This document shows positions 1 to 7,501 of a DNA stretch of 17,250 nucleotides, piece after piece. Location: assembly GCA_964516325.1 (NCBI GenBank), contig CAZFAP010000106.1:1-17250 (forward strand), in the 5' to 3' direction. The notes under the pieces were generated by a model, which did no database searches, was not told where the DNA came from, and saw only the letters and a list, made by a program, of their open reading frames with translations. Made by a program: the position numbers and the translations under genes. The DNA comes from CAZFAP01 sp964516325 (lineage in GTDB: Bacteria; Auribacterota; JABMQX01). How positions within the stretch are numbered: the stretch's first letter is position 1; the number at the start of each line of letters is the position of its first letter.

Positions 1-3000
1 TCTTCTTCGTGACGTAAGACCAGGCGAGTTCGTTGTACACGTTGGCGTTCGTATCAGGAAGCACCTCAACTCCCGACGGCAAAACCCCAGCCTTTCCGCT
101 TTCACGCGCTTCGCGGTTCCGTTCCAGCCACCGCTTGTATCGCTCGCGCTGTTCCTTCTGAAACCCCTCAGGCGTGATGTGCCAATCGAACGCGTCCCAG
201 ATTGTTACCGTACCGTCCTCGCTTCCTGTCGCCACCCGCATTCCGTCGGGCGAAAAAGCCGCGAAGTTCACAGCGCCCAGGTGGGCCTTCAGGGTCAGGA
301 TCTCCCGGCCAGTCTGCGCATCCCAGATCTTCGCCGTCCTGTCCCTGCTTGTCGTCACCAAGCGCTTCGCGTCCGGGGAAAAGGCCACGCAGTTCGCACC
401 CCACAGGCCCTTCAGGGTCAAGATCTGCTGGCCACTGCTGGCGTCCCAGACCTTTCCCCCCCACGCTATAAGCTTCCCGTCCGGGGAAAAGGTAACCGGG
501 CCCACACCGCCCGGGTCCCTCACCGTGAGGATCTCCCGGCCAGTCTGCGCATCCCAGATCGTGGCCGTGCCGCCCAAGGTTCCCGTCGCGATACGCTTCC
601 CGTCCGGCGACGGCGCGACGGACGTGACCTGGTCTGGGCCATGGAGGGTCAGAATCTCACGGCCGGTTTGTGTGTCCCACACCCTGGCCGTCATGTCCCA
701 GCTCGCCGTGGCTATTCGCTTTCCGTCCGGGAAGAACTCAACTGACGGGATACTGGATGAGTGACCCTCCAAGGTGAAAATCTCACGCCCGGTTTCCGCG
801 TCCCATAACTTGGCGGTACTGCCGGTGCCGCTTGTGACCACGCGCTTCCCGTCCGGGGAAAAGGCCCCCGAATACAGACTCCCGCCTGTTCGGTCCCAGG
901 CCCAGACCCCCCTGTCCACACCACAGACTCGACAAAACTTAGTCAGAAGCTGCTCGCCTGTTTGGGCGTCCCAGACACTTGCCGTGCCGTCGGCGCTTGC
1001 AGTCAGCAGGCGCTTCCCGTCCGGGGAAAAGGCCCCTGATCTCACCGGCCCTCGATATCCAAAGCACGAATGAGGCCCCAGGGTGAGGCTCTGTGGGGCG
1101 GTTCGCGCATCCCAGAGCTTCGCCGTGCAGTCCCAGCTTCCGGTCACCACCTGCTTGCCGTCGGGTGAAAAAGCGGCGGAGGCCACCTCGGAGTGGTGCC
1201 CGGCCAGGGTCAGAAGCTCCTTGCCTGTTTGGGCGTCCCAGAGCTTCGCGGTGCTGTCCACGCTCCCCGTCACCAAGCGCTTCCCGTCCGCAGAGAGGGC
1301 GGCAGACATGACGAAACCGGAGTGGCCGTTCAGGGTCATAAGCTCCTGACCAGTTTCGCCGTCCCAGATCTTGGCCGTCCCGTCCATTGCCGTTACGACC
1401 CGCTTGCCGTCCGAGGAAAAGGCCACCGATCTCACGAAATCGGAGTAGCCCTTTAGGGTCAGAAGCTCGCCGCCTGTTTGGGCGTCCCAGAGCTTCGCGG
1501 TCCTGTCCACGCTCCCCGTCACCAAGCGCTTCCCGTCTGGCGAAAAGGCCACGCACTCGACTTGCTCTGAGTGAGCCTTCACGGTCTTATAGGTCGGTTC
1601 GCCAATCCCTGCCACTCGCCCCGAGTGATCCTTCAGGGTCAAAATCTGTTGGCCGGTCGTGGCGTCCCACAGCCTACTCCCCGTCGCTATAAGCTTCCCG
1701 TCCGGGGACAGTGCCACGCACGCCGCAGCTCCGATATCGTCCGCGAGGGACAGGATCTCGCGGCCGGTCTGCGCATCCCAGATCTTAGCCGTCTTGATCT
1801 TCGCCGTCCTGTCGTAGCTTGCCGTCAGCAGGCGCTTGCCGTCGGGCGAAAAGGCCACGGAAGACACGTCCCCTGAATGGCCCGCCAGGCTGAGCATCAC
1901 CTCCGCACTTTCGACGTCCCAGACCTTTGCGGTGTCGTCCATGCCCCCTGTCACTACCCGCTTGCCGTCGGGTGAAAACGCGACGCAGCACACACTTCCG
2001 GGACCGTGCCTCAGCGTCAAAAGCTCCTGATGGCCGGCGCGAATGAGCCTGCCCCACTCCCAGCCACGGAGTTCCTTGGGCGTGCTCCAGAGGAAGTAGT
2101 CCGCGTCCGAGAACTGAAGCTGCGCAATTCTCGCGTCGGCAAGCGCGATGGTGTTGTAGTAGTTTTCACGCTCCGCTGTCCGCAGCGCCTCCTGCGCGCG
2201 GTCTCTCTCTTGCTGCGCTACCCCGAGGGCGTGGCGTGTCCGGTCGCGGGCGGCGCGGGTGATGAAGTAGGCGGTGAGAGAGACGATGAGGACCAATGAG
2301 GCGGCGGCAATGGCGGCACGGCGGGTGAAGCGGGCGATCTTTTCTCTTCGGGCGGCGCGAGCAATGGCAAGGCTGACCTTCTCGGCTAAATCCTTCGGGC
2401 TTTCGAGGCGTTTCTCAGGGAGGATGAATTTCCCGCATTCGTCTTCCATGGCTGCGACCTGCGACTGGGCGAGAGTCAGGTCGCCGCGCTCCAGAGCGAC
2501 CTCCACGAACGCCTCGCGAGCCTTGCGCAAGCCGAGGATCGCGGACTGGTTTTGCGACCACAGCTCGATTGCCTGCTGGTAACCGGCGATGGTCTCCGTG
2601 CACTCGCGATAGACCTCCGTTTTTGGTCTCTCCCTCAGCCGTGACAAGCGCTCTTCCGCCGCCGCGGAAAGCTTCAAACTCTCGGCATGAGACCGGTAGT
2701 CCCGAATCGCTCGCTGGAAATCCTTGACTGACTTGTATCGCTCCTGCGGCTCCGTCGCCATCGCCTTCAGGGCAATCTCGACTAACTCGCCCTTCTTCTC
2801 CGTCGGCTGGATGGCGTTCTCCATCGCCGCGTGGATGCAGGAATACACGTCGTCACCCGTGTGCGGTCTCAGCCCGGTCACAATCTCGTAGAGGATGCCG
2901 CCTAAAAGGTAAATATCGCTCGCCGGACCGATTTTTGTCGGCTCGCACTTTGCCATTTCCGGCGCCATGTAGGCGGGCGTCCCGGCGAACCCCGTTTCCG

Positions 3001-3760
3001 GAGTCAACTTCTCCGCTTTCTCCATTCCGACGCTTGCGGCAAGCCCCCAGTCCATCACAAAGACTTCGCCGTAGTCCCCCAGCATCACATTTTCCGGCTT
3101 GAGGTCTCGGTGAATGACTCCCTTGTCGTGCGCGAACGCCACAGCGTCGCAGACCGATAGGAGCACCGAGAGGTTATCCTCAAGCGACTTTTCCTTGATT
3201 ACCTTATCCCATGAAGTCCCTCGAACCTGCTTCATCGGGTAGAAAAGGACGCCTTCAGGCGTGCCGCCGAAGTCGTACACTGGGACAATGTTCGGGTGGT
3301 CAAGCTCACCCGTTACCAGAGCCTCGGCGAAAAATTTGCTGCGAGCCTCCGCATCCCCTGCCGCCTGCGGTTGAATGACCTTGACGGCGACCTCGCGGTC
3401 GAGCGACTTCTGCCTCGCAAGGAAGACCATTCCCATGCCCCCTTTGCCGAGCAGTTCGATAAGCTCGAAATCGCTCTCCTCCGGTTTTTCCTTCTCCTCC
3501 TTCGCCTTCGAGAGCCGCCGCAGTCGCGGCAGGAGCTTCGAGGCCGCCTCTAACCCCGCGCCGATTCCCCCGGCTTTGATGGATGCCCCGGGCGACGCAT
3601 CCGGCGGGACCGCTTTGCCCCATAGAGTCTGCACTTCCCGGACTGTCTTGGAGACATCCGGGAGACCGCCCCCCGGAGGCGTCTCATGGGGTTTCCCCTG
3701 CTCACCCGCAGCATTCTCCGATTTCCCGTTGTTTTGCTCACCGTTGGTAGGTTCTGCCAT
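1..3760 (-). CDS. Membrane-anchored serine/threonine protein kinase with 14 WD40 repeats (3' end beyond window)
   Basis: About 1,253 codons are visible and in frame from ATG 3760 (GGAGG 5 nt upstream) to the left edge; no stop is reached. Order: polar, Gly/Pro-rich residues 1-95; Hanks-type kinase about 97-370 with LGKGGMGMV (104-112), Lys127, HRDLKPEN (217-224), DWG (237-239, in place of DFG) and MAPE (265-268); a helical, charged linker; one membrane helix about 478-500; a coiled stretch; then 14 WD40 blades from about residue 583 to 1191. The tail ends NELAWSYVTKK, resembling the TPR-like C-termini of planctomycete kinases. The layout implies a cytoplasmic kinase and a propeller on the far side of the membrane. 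Substrate and signal are unknown. All catalytic residues are present, so it should be active. It is the last gene visible in its cluster, 267 nt after a membrane protein. The kinase call is near certain; the role is not known. Confidence 0.95.
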   Translation of the reverse strand, partial: MAEPTNGEQNNGKSENAAGEQGKPHETPPGGGLPDVSKTVREVQTLWGKAVPPDASPGASIKAGGIGAGLEAASKLLPRLRRLSKAKEEKEKPEESDFELIELLGKGGMGMVFLARQKSLDREVAVKVIQPQAAGDAEARSKFFAEALVTGELDHPNIVPVYDFGGTPEGVLFYPMKQVRGTSWDKVIKEKSLEDNLSVLLSVCDAVAFAHDKGVIHRDLKPENVMLGDYGEVFVMDWGLAASVGMEKAEKLTPETGFAGTPAYMAPEMAKCEPTKIGPASDIYLLGGILYEIVTGLRPHTGDDVYSCIHAAMENAIQPTEKKGELVEIALKAMATEPQERYKSVKDFQRAIRDYRSHAESLKLSAAAEERLSRLRERPKTEVYRECTETIAGYQQAIELWSQNQSAILGLRKAREAFVEVALERGDLTLAQSQVAAMEDECGKFILPEKRLESPKDLAEKVSLAIARAARREKIARFTRRAAIAAASLVLIVSLTAYFITRAARDRTRHALGVAQQERDRAQEALRTAERENYYNTIALADARIAQLQFSDADYFLWSTPKELRGWEWGRLIRAGHQELLTLRHGPGSVCCVAFSPDGKRVVTGGMDDTAKVWDVESAEVMLSLAGHSGDVSSVAFSPDGKRLLTASYDRTAKIKTAKIWDAQTGREILSLADDIGAAACVALSPDGKLIATGSRLWDATTGQQILTLKDHSGRVAGIGEPTYKTVKAHSEQVECVAFSPDGKRLVTGSVDRTAKLWDAQTGGELLTLKGYSDFVRSVAFSSDGKRVVTAMDGTAKIWDGETGQELMTLNGHSGFVMSAALSADGKRLVTGSVDSTAKLWDAQTGKELLTLAGHHSEVASAAFSPDGKQVVTGSWDCTAKLWDARTAPQSLTLGPHSCFGYRGPVRSGAFSPDGKRLLTASADGTASVWDAQTGEQLLTKFCRVCGVDRGVWAWDRTGGSLYSGAFSPDGKRVVTSGTGSTAKLWDAETGREIFTLEGHSSSIPSVEFFPDGKRIATASWDMTARVWDTQTGREILTLHGPDQVTSVAPSPDGKRIATGTLGGTATIWDAQTGREILTVRDPGGVGPVTFSPDGKLIAWGGKVWDASSGQQILTLKGLWGANCVAFSPDAKRLVTTSRDRTAKIWDAQTGREILTLKAHLGAVNFAAFSPDGMRVATGSEDGTVTIWDAFDWHITPEGFQKEQRERYKRWLERNREARESGKAGVLPSGVEVLPDTNANVYNELAWSYVTKK
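185..2025 (-). repeat. Tandem WD40-coding repeats, 14 units, inside the kinase gene
   Basis: Fourteen units of roughly 110-160 bp each encode FSPDGKR(L/V)(V/L)TGS.D.TAK(I/L)WDAQTG.E(I/L)LTL. The count equals two seven-bladed propellers. Units 3 and 12 both lack the .D.TAK strand and share an exact 24-nt match (464-487 and 1685-1708). Units 4 and 6 share 65 of 66 nt (1472-1537 and 1223-1288). Unit 2 contains a 5-codon duplication giving TAKIKTAKIWD near 1780-1810. Confidence 0.9.
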
Positions 3761-3825
3761 AACCCCCTCCGTCTTTCGTGAACGTTCTGAGCTGGTCGGT
3801 CCCGCGATGGCCCTTGCTTTTGGTT

Positions 3826-3838
3826 GTATGAATCATAC
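3826..3838. promoter_or_regulatory. Perfect inverted repeat upstream of the kinase gene, possible operator
   Basis: GTATGA-A-TCATAC, 6-bp arms around one central base, lies 66 nt upstream of the kinase start in the 267-nt gap after the membrane protein gene. On the minus strand it contains TATGAT, which could be a -10 element, but no convincing -35 lies 16-18 nt upstream. A dimeric repressor could bind such a site. No regulator gene is nearby, so this is only a candidate. Confidence 0.3.
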
Positions 3839-4027
3839 TTCGGTGCGCTCCGCGACGCTACAGGGTCCGCGCGCCCTGCCCGCCGCGCTCGCTCAAAGCT
3901 CACCATCGTGAAGACGCTGTATCGCCCGACATCCTTCCCGAGATCCAGGAATGCCAGCTCGATAAGTTGCCTCCCGAGTTGCTCGCAGAGGTCGGCGTTT
4001 GGCGTGGGCGCACCGCTCTGAAGATTC

Positions 4028-5140
4028 CTACTGCTTTTCCGGCTCCTTCATTGCGCGGTCCGGAGCAAGTACTGCTGCTGCCGAGGAGCCGGAAAGGACG
4101 ATAAGTAGTTCGGCTGCTCCCATGGGGGCCAAGAGGAGAATCCCAGCCACCCACAAGCCCATCTTGATCGCCAAGGACAGTCCCTGGAGGATTGACCAGC
4201 TCTCCCCGCCAGCTGTTGCGTACAGGAAAGCTGCAAGAAACGCCCCGATGAGCACCCCTACGCCTCCTGTCCACAGCGAGTATGCCTGCTGTGCCCGCTT
4301 CCCAGCGCCCCCGCCTTTCGCTGCGTTCTGTAAGGAAAGAACTGCTGCCGAGATGAGCAAGCCAACGTGCAGCAGGAGCAACAGGCCGATGAAAACCCTG
4401 AGGCCGGCGCTCATCTCAGGAGCCCACACCGCCGTCCCGACGAAATACGCGCGGGCTAAGTCAGTAAGGAAAAAGCCCAATGCCGTCGCCAGAGGTGACG
4501 AGACGGACCAGATTAGTCCTGGCCCGATGGGCAAGAGCGATGCCAGGTACACGGCTCCTCCCCCGGCAGCGACCGACAGGGCTACAGTGCTTTTGGGTCG
4601 CAGATATCGGGCGCGATTACCCGCGTAGACACCGATGATTCCCAGGGCGGTGAGCCCCCCCCACGCGTTGATCATGAAACCTCCGGCCACCAGCAAAAGC
4701 CCAAGCTCCTGGGCGAGCAGGGGTTCCCGAGGCGACGGCGCACGCAGAAAAGCCAGGTCGACAGGCATGACGCAGGGGAGCAGCCCTATACATATGAGAG
4801 CGACGGGCCGCGCCAGGCCTTTCGCACGGGGCGCAACAAGAATCACCGCGCTACCTGCAAGCAGTGGGTAAAGAGACATGAATTTCAGCAAAGCCGGAAT
4901 CCCCTCCTCCCTCAGAACCCGAAGACTGAGAAAATCGAGCATGATTACACTCTTCGCGGAGGTCACCATCGGTAGAAAGAAGCTCACAACCAAAATCAGC
5001 CCCAAGCGGAGATAAGCCCGTCTCCGAATACTTTCCTCGTCATGCGGGCCCCTTGAGCCGCTCGTCCCGCGATGCGGGGATCTTTCGCCTCCCGCCCCTG
5101 CGGACAGCTCGTTCTTTCCTCGCTCAGTGTCTTCTGTCAT
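4028..5140 (-). CDS. Multi-pass integral membrane protein of unknown function
   Basis: 370 aa. I do not recognise a family. Residues 1-40 are polar, charged and Gly/Ser-rich, so probably disordered and cytoplasmic. Hydrophobic segments then fall near 43-60, 84-104, 111-131, 143-171, 185-204, 248-270, 289-309 and 324-352, suggesting about eight membrane helices, with a short charged C-terminus ending KEPEKQ. There is no signal peptide, nucleotide-binding motif or clear catalytic pattern. The start at 5140 is supported by GGAGG 8 nt upstream. The gene follows the HEAT lipoprotein gene after 51 nt and precedes the WD40 kinase, so cotranscription with the HEAT gene is likely. A transporter, a sensor partner of the kinase, or a structural envelope protein are all open. 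Confidence 0.85.
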   Translation of the reverse strand: MTEDTERGKNELSAGAGGERSPHRGTSGSRGPHDEESIRRRAYLRLGLILVVSFFLPMVTSAKSVIMLDFLSLRVLREEGIPALLKFMSLYPLLAGSAVILVAPRAKGLARPVALICIGLLPCVMPVDLAFLRAPSPREPLLAQELGLLLVAGGFMINAWGGLTALGIIGVYAGNRARYLRPKSTVALSVAAGGGAVYLASLLPIGPGLIWSVSSPLATALGFFLTDLARAYFVGTAVWAPEMSAGLRVFIGLLLLLHVGLLISAAVLSLQNAAKGGGAGKRAQQAYSLWTGGVGVLIGAFLAAFLYATAGGESWSILQGLSLAIKMGLWVAGILLLAPMGAAELLIVLSGSSAAAVLAPDRAMKEPEKQ

Positions 5141-5191
5141 GACCCTGCCCTCCTCTTGAAAACGTCGTTCTGGACAATTCTTCCTCTTCGG

Positions 5192-5977
5192 CTACTTTTC
5201 TTCTTCTACGGCTTTTTGGATTTTTTCGATGGCTTCTCTCGCTGCTTCTCGAACTTCGCCGTCTTGGTCTTCTTCCGCCGATCTCCTTAACTCAGGGAGT
5301 GCGTCTTTTGCAGCAGCGCCTATTTCCCCGAGACCTGTGGCAGCAGCCAAACGGACCGGCCAGACTTCATGCTCTAATGCCTTTATAAGAACGACCACAG
5401 CAGCCGTTGCGGCGCGATCTATTCTCCAAAGGGCTAAGGCAACTTGAACCTGCACAGAAGGGTCCTCATCCTGTAATGCCTTCATAAGGGCGGGCACGGC
5501 ATCCTTCGCCGCAGGGCCTATTTCACCAAGGGCTACGGCAGCAGACCCGCGGACATTCTCATCCCCTAATGCCTTTATAAGGGCGGGCACAGCATCTTTT
5601 GCTGCAGGACCTATTTTCCCAAGGGCTTCGGCAGCATTCCCGCGGACCCCCGAATCTTCGTCCACTAATGCCTTGATGAGGGCCGGGACAGCAGCTTCGG
5701 CTCCGGGGCCTATTAGGGGAAGAACTCTGGCAGCAAGTCCACGCATCCCCGAATCTTCATCCCCCAATGCCTTGATGAGGGCCGGGACAGCGTCTTTTGC
5801 TGCAGGACCCATCCGAGCGAGGGCTACGGCAGCAGCTATGCGCTGTTCCTCGCTGGGGCTGTTGAGTTCTTCGATTAACCGTTCTATTCTTCCCCTTCGG
5901 CAGCTCGTCGAAGAACCGATCAGAGTACCTGCCAAAATAAGTCTCGCCAAGTTCAGCAGAATGCGGGAACTTTTCAT
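5192..5977 (-). CDS. HEAT-repeat (PBS-lyase-like) lipoprotein
   Basis: 261 aa. The N-terminus is a basic, hydrophobic signal (residues 1-25) ending STSC, with Cys26 as a likely lipidation site; the -3 Ser makes the lipobox weaker than usual. About seven HEAT units of 31-34 residues follow from about residue 30, with the consensus DEDS.VRG.AA.ALG.IGPAAKDAVPALIKAL. HEAT arrays form curved solenoids that bind partner proteins, so a scaffold or adaptor role at the cell envelope is the reasonable inference; there is no catalytic domain. The start is fixed by GGAGG 9 nt upstream of ATG 5977. It precedes the membrane protein gene by 51 nt. Repeats 1 to 4 are so alike at DNA level that the array is probably young. 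It ends in a charged Lys/Glu helix (EKIQKAVEEEK). Confidence 0.9.
   Translation of the reverse strand: MKSSRILLNLARLILAGTLIGSSTSCRRGRIERLIEELNSPSEEQRIAAAVALARMGPAAKDAVPALIKALGDEDSGMRGLAARVLPLIGPGAEAAVPALIKALVDEDSGVRGNAAEALGKIGPAAKDAVPALIKALGDENVRGSAAVALGEIGPAAKDAVPALMKALQDEDPSVQVQVALALWRIDRAATAAVVVLIKALEHEVWPVRLAAATGLGEIGAAAKDALPELRRSAEEDQDGEVREAAREAIEKIQKAVEEEK
5250..5870 (-). repeat. Tandem HEAT-coding DNA repeats, about 99-bp period
   Basis: Near-copies of a unit encoding GPAAKDAVPALIKALGDE recur about every 93-102 bp within the lipoprotein gene. The copies near 5500, 5600 and 5800 keep long identical runs such as GGGCGGGCAC followed by GCATC(C/T)TTTGC. The copy near 5550 is two codons shorter (DE-NVRG). 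Confidence 0.75.
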
Positions 5978-6192
5978 GGTTCCTTCCCTCCTCTTTTGCT
6001 GAAACTATCTTCTCGCACTCAAGATCACCATGGAGGAGGCAAATCGAACTCCACCAATCAAGGCCAAATGGCGAAACACACGCTCCGTTTCCCGTACGGA
6101 ACCGCACTCATGAATTCATGCGCCAACCGGAACCTCAGCCTCCCCTGCACAGCCGCCCCCTTCCTCAAGCGCCCAGCCGGCAAGCTCCTTCC

Positions 6193-6552
6193 CTATCCCG
6201 AACCCTCCGTTTCTTCAGAGGACTCTGCGTCGAATTCGTCCTCCAATGGAGCGAACGGGTTCTTGATGTACTTTTGCTGACAGGGTGGACAAAGGTGGAA
6301 TTTGAACGTCTTGTATATCTGATCCTGCAACTCCTGCGGGTCTTTGTCCTTCAATTCCTCGATCAAACGCCGGATTTCGTCCGTGTGGTCTTTCAGCATG
6401 TCCACGAGGTCTATCTGGAGCGGTTGATATATCGCGTGAATCTCGATGTTCAGCTCGTAGACATAGTCCTTTTCTTTCAACGACCTTCCACATAAGTCAC
6501 ACAGATACTTAATCACGTGCCCTCTCCGTTTCCGCCGTCGTTTTTTCGGCAT
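6193..6552 (-). CDS. Small zinc-binding (four-cysteine) protein of unknown function
   Basis: 119 aa. Begins with a strongly basic MPKKRRRKRR, then CDLC (Cys18, Cys21) and, after about 65 residues, CPPC (Cys88, Cys91). The four cysteines would form one zinc site holding the two ends of the fold together. Between them is an acidic helical stretch (LKDHTDEIRRLIEELKDKD); the tail is acidic (EDEFDAESSEETEGSG). The basic N-terminus could contact nucleic acid or ribosomes, but that is a guess. Its first 44 nt overlap the 3' end of the receptor lipoprotein gene, so translation is probably coupled; the Shine-Dalgarno match is poor (GGAA adjacent to the start), which fits coupling. It resembles conserved hypothetical zinc-ribbon proteins seen in PVC genomes. 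No function can be named. Confidence 0.85.
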   Translation of the reverse strand: MPKKRRRKRRGHVIKYLCDLCGRSLKEKDYVYELNIEIHAIYQPLQIDLVDMLKDHTDEIRRLIEELKDKDPQELQDQIYKTFKFHLCPPCQQKYIKNPFAPLEDEFDAESSEETEGSG

Positions 6553-7501
6553 TTCCGTCGGGAAACAAATGGGGGTGTAAGCTCTTCGCGAGAAGTCTCA
6601 GCCCCTCCACAGTCACCGGTGACGGCTGCCCCAAGACATCGGTCGGAATGAAATGAACCCGCCCCGCTTTTACCGCCGAGACGTTTCGCCAGACCTCGTC
6701 TCTGCGGAACCTCGTGAGAGTCTCGGCAACCCTTTCGGGTGAGGTCTTGTATTTGTCCTCGCCGAGGATGATCACTTGCGGGTCGCGGAGAACGACCTTT
6801 TCTTCACTGTAGGACGGCCAGCGGGCCTTCTCGTCCCCCGCGATATTTTCCCCGCCAGCGATTCGGATGAGTTCGTCAACGAGGCTACCGGGACCGGCGG
6901 TCCGAAGTGGGTTTTCCTGCCCGACCCACAAGACCCTCGGCTTTTCCTTATCGGACAGCCCCCCCACCTTCTGTCTGACGCCGTCAATTTCCTTCTCGAT
7001 GTCCATGACCAGCCTCTTCGCCCGCTCGGTAGCTCCGGTCAGCATCCCCACTTTTCCAATGTCGGCGAGAAGCTCCGAAACGGAAGTCGTATCGAGAGTG
7101 AAAACCTTGACGCCATGCCGTCGCAGTTGTTCGAGGACGTCCCTCGGATTTCCTCGTGCCGCAAACACGATGTCGGGTTGGAGAGAGACTATCTTTTCAA
7201 CGCTCGGATTCGTGTATCCCCCTACTCTCGCAATCCCTTCGACTTTCTGAGGATCGGTCGAAAAATGCGTCACGCCGACGAGGTTCTCTCTCAGGCCGAG
7301 AGCAAGGACGATTTCGGTGTTGCTGGGCGCCGTGGAAACAATTCGGGAGGGCTTTTCGGCGAGAGAGACTCTCCTGCCCAGAGCGTCTGTGGCGGAGGCA
7401 AAGCTGCGCTCAGTTTCGGCGCCTCGATTTCCCCCGCCGCAGCCTGCCCATTGAAAAACCGCCATCAACAAGAGGGACGCGACAACGATACGGGTTCTCA
7501 T
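6509..7501 (-). CDS. Periplasmic helical-backbone metal receptor lipoprotein (BtuF/FhuD-type substrate-binding protein)
   Basis: 330 aa from ATG 7501. I chose this start because it gives a lipoprotein signal (MRTRIVVASLLLMAVFQWAG then Cys21); the open frame extends 37 codons upstream without a signal-like sequence. The mature protein has the two-lobe Peripla_BP_2 layout: DALGRRVSL...RIVSTAPSNTEIVLALG at the N-lobe, LQPDIVFAARG before the rigid linker helix, then VLWVGQENPLRTAGPGSLVDELIRIAGG in the C-lobe. Such proteins deliver cobalamin, heme or Fe(III)-siderophores to ABC importers; BtuF is the nearest type. No permease or ATPase gene is in the window, and no cobalamin riboswitch box (GCCACTG) was seen upstream, so the ligand is unassigned. 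It sits 135 nt after the DUF4203-like gene and overlaps the zinc protein gene. Confidence 0.9.
   Translation of the reverse strand: MRTRIVVASLLLMAVFQWAGCGGGNRGAETERSFASATDALGRRVSLAEKPSRIVSTAPSNTEIVLALGLRENLVGVTHFSTDPQKVEGIARVGGYTNPSVEKIVSLQPDIVFAARGNPRDVLEQLRRHGVKVFTLDTTSVSELLADIGKVGMLTGATERAKRLVMDIEKEIDGVRQKVGGLSDKEKPRVLWVGQENPLRTAGPGSLVDELIRIAGGENIAGDEKARWPSYSEEKVVLRDPQVIILGEDKYKTSPERVAETLTRFRRDEVWRNVSAVKAGRVHFIPTDVLGQPSPVTVEGLRLLAKSLHPHLFPDGNAEKTTAETERARD

Noticed and set aside
174..764. Repetitive plus-strand open frames of about 190 codons
   Set aside because: Their repeats are simply the reverse complement of the WD40-coding units of the kinase.
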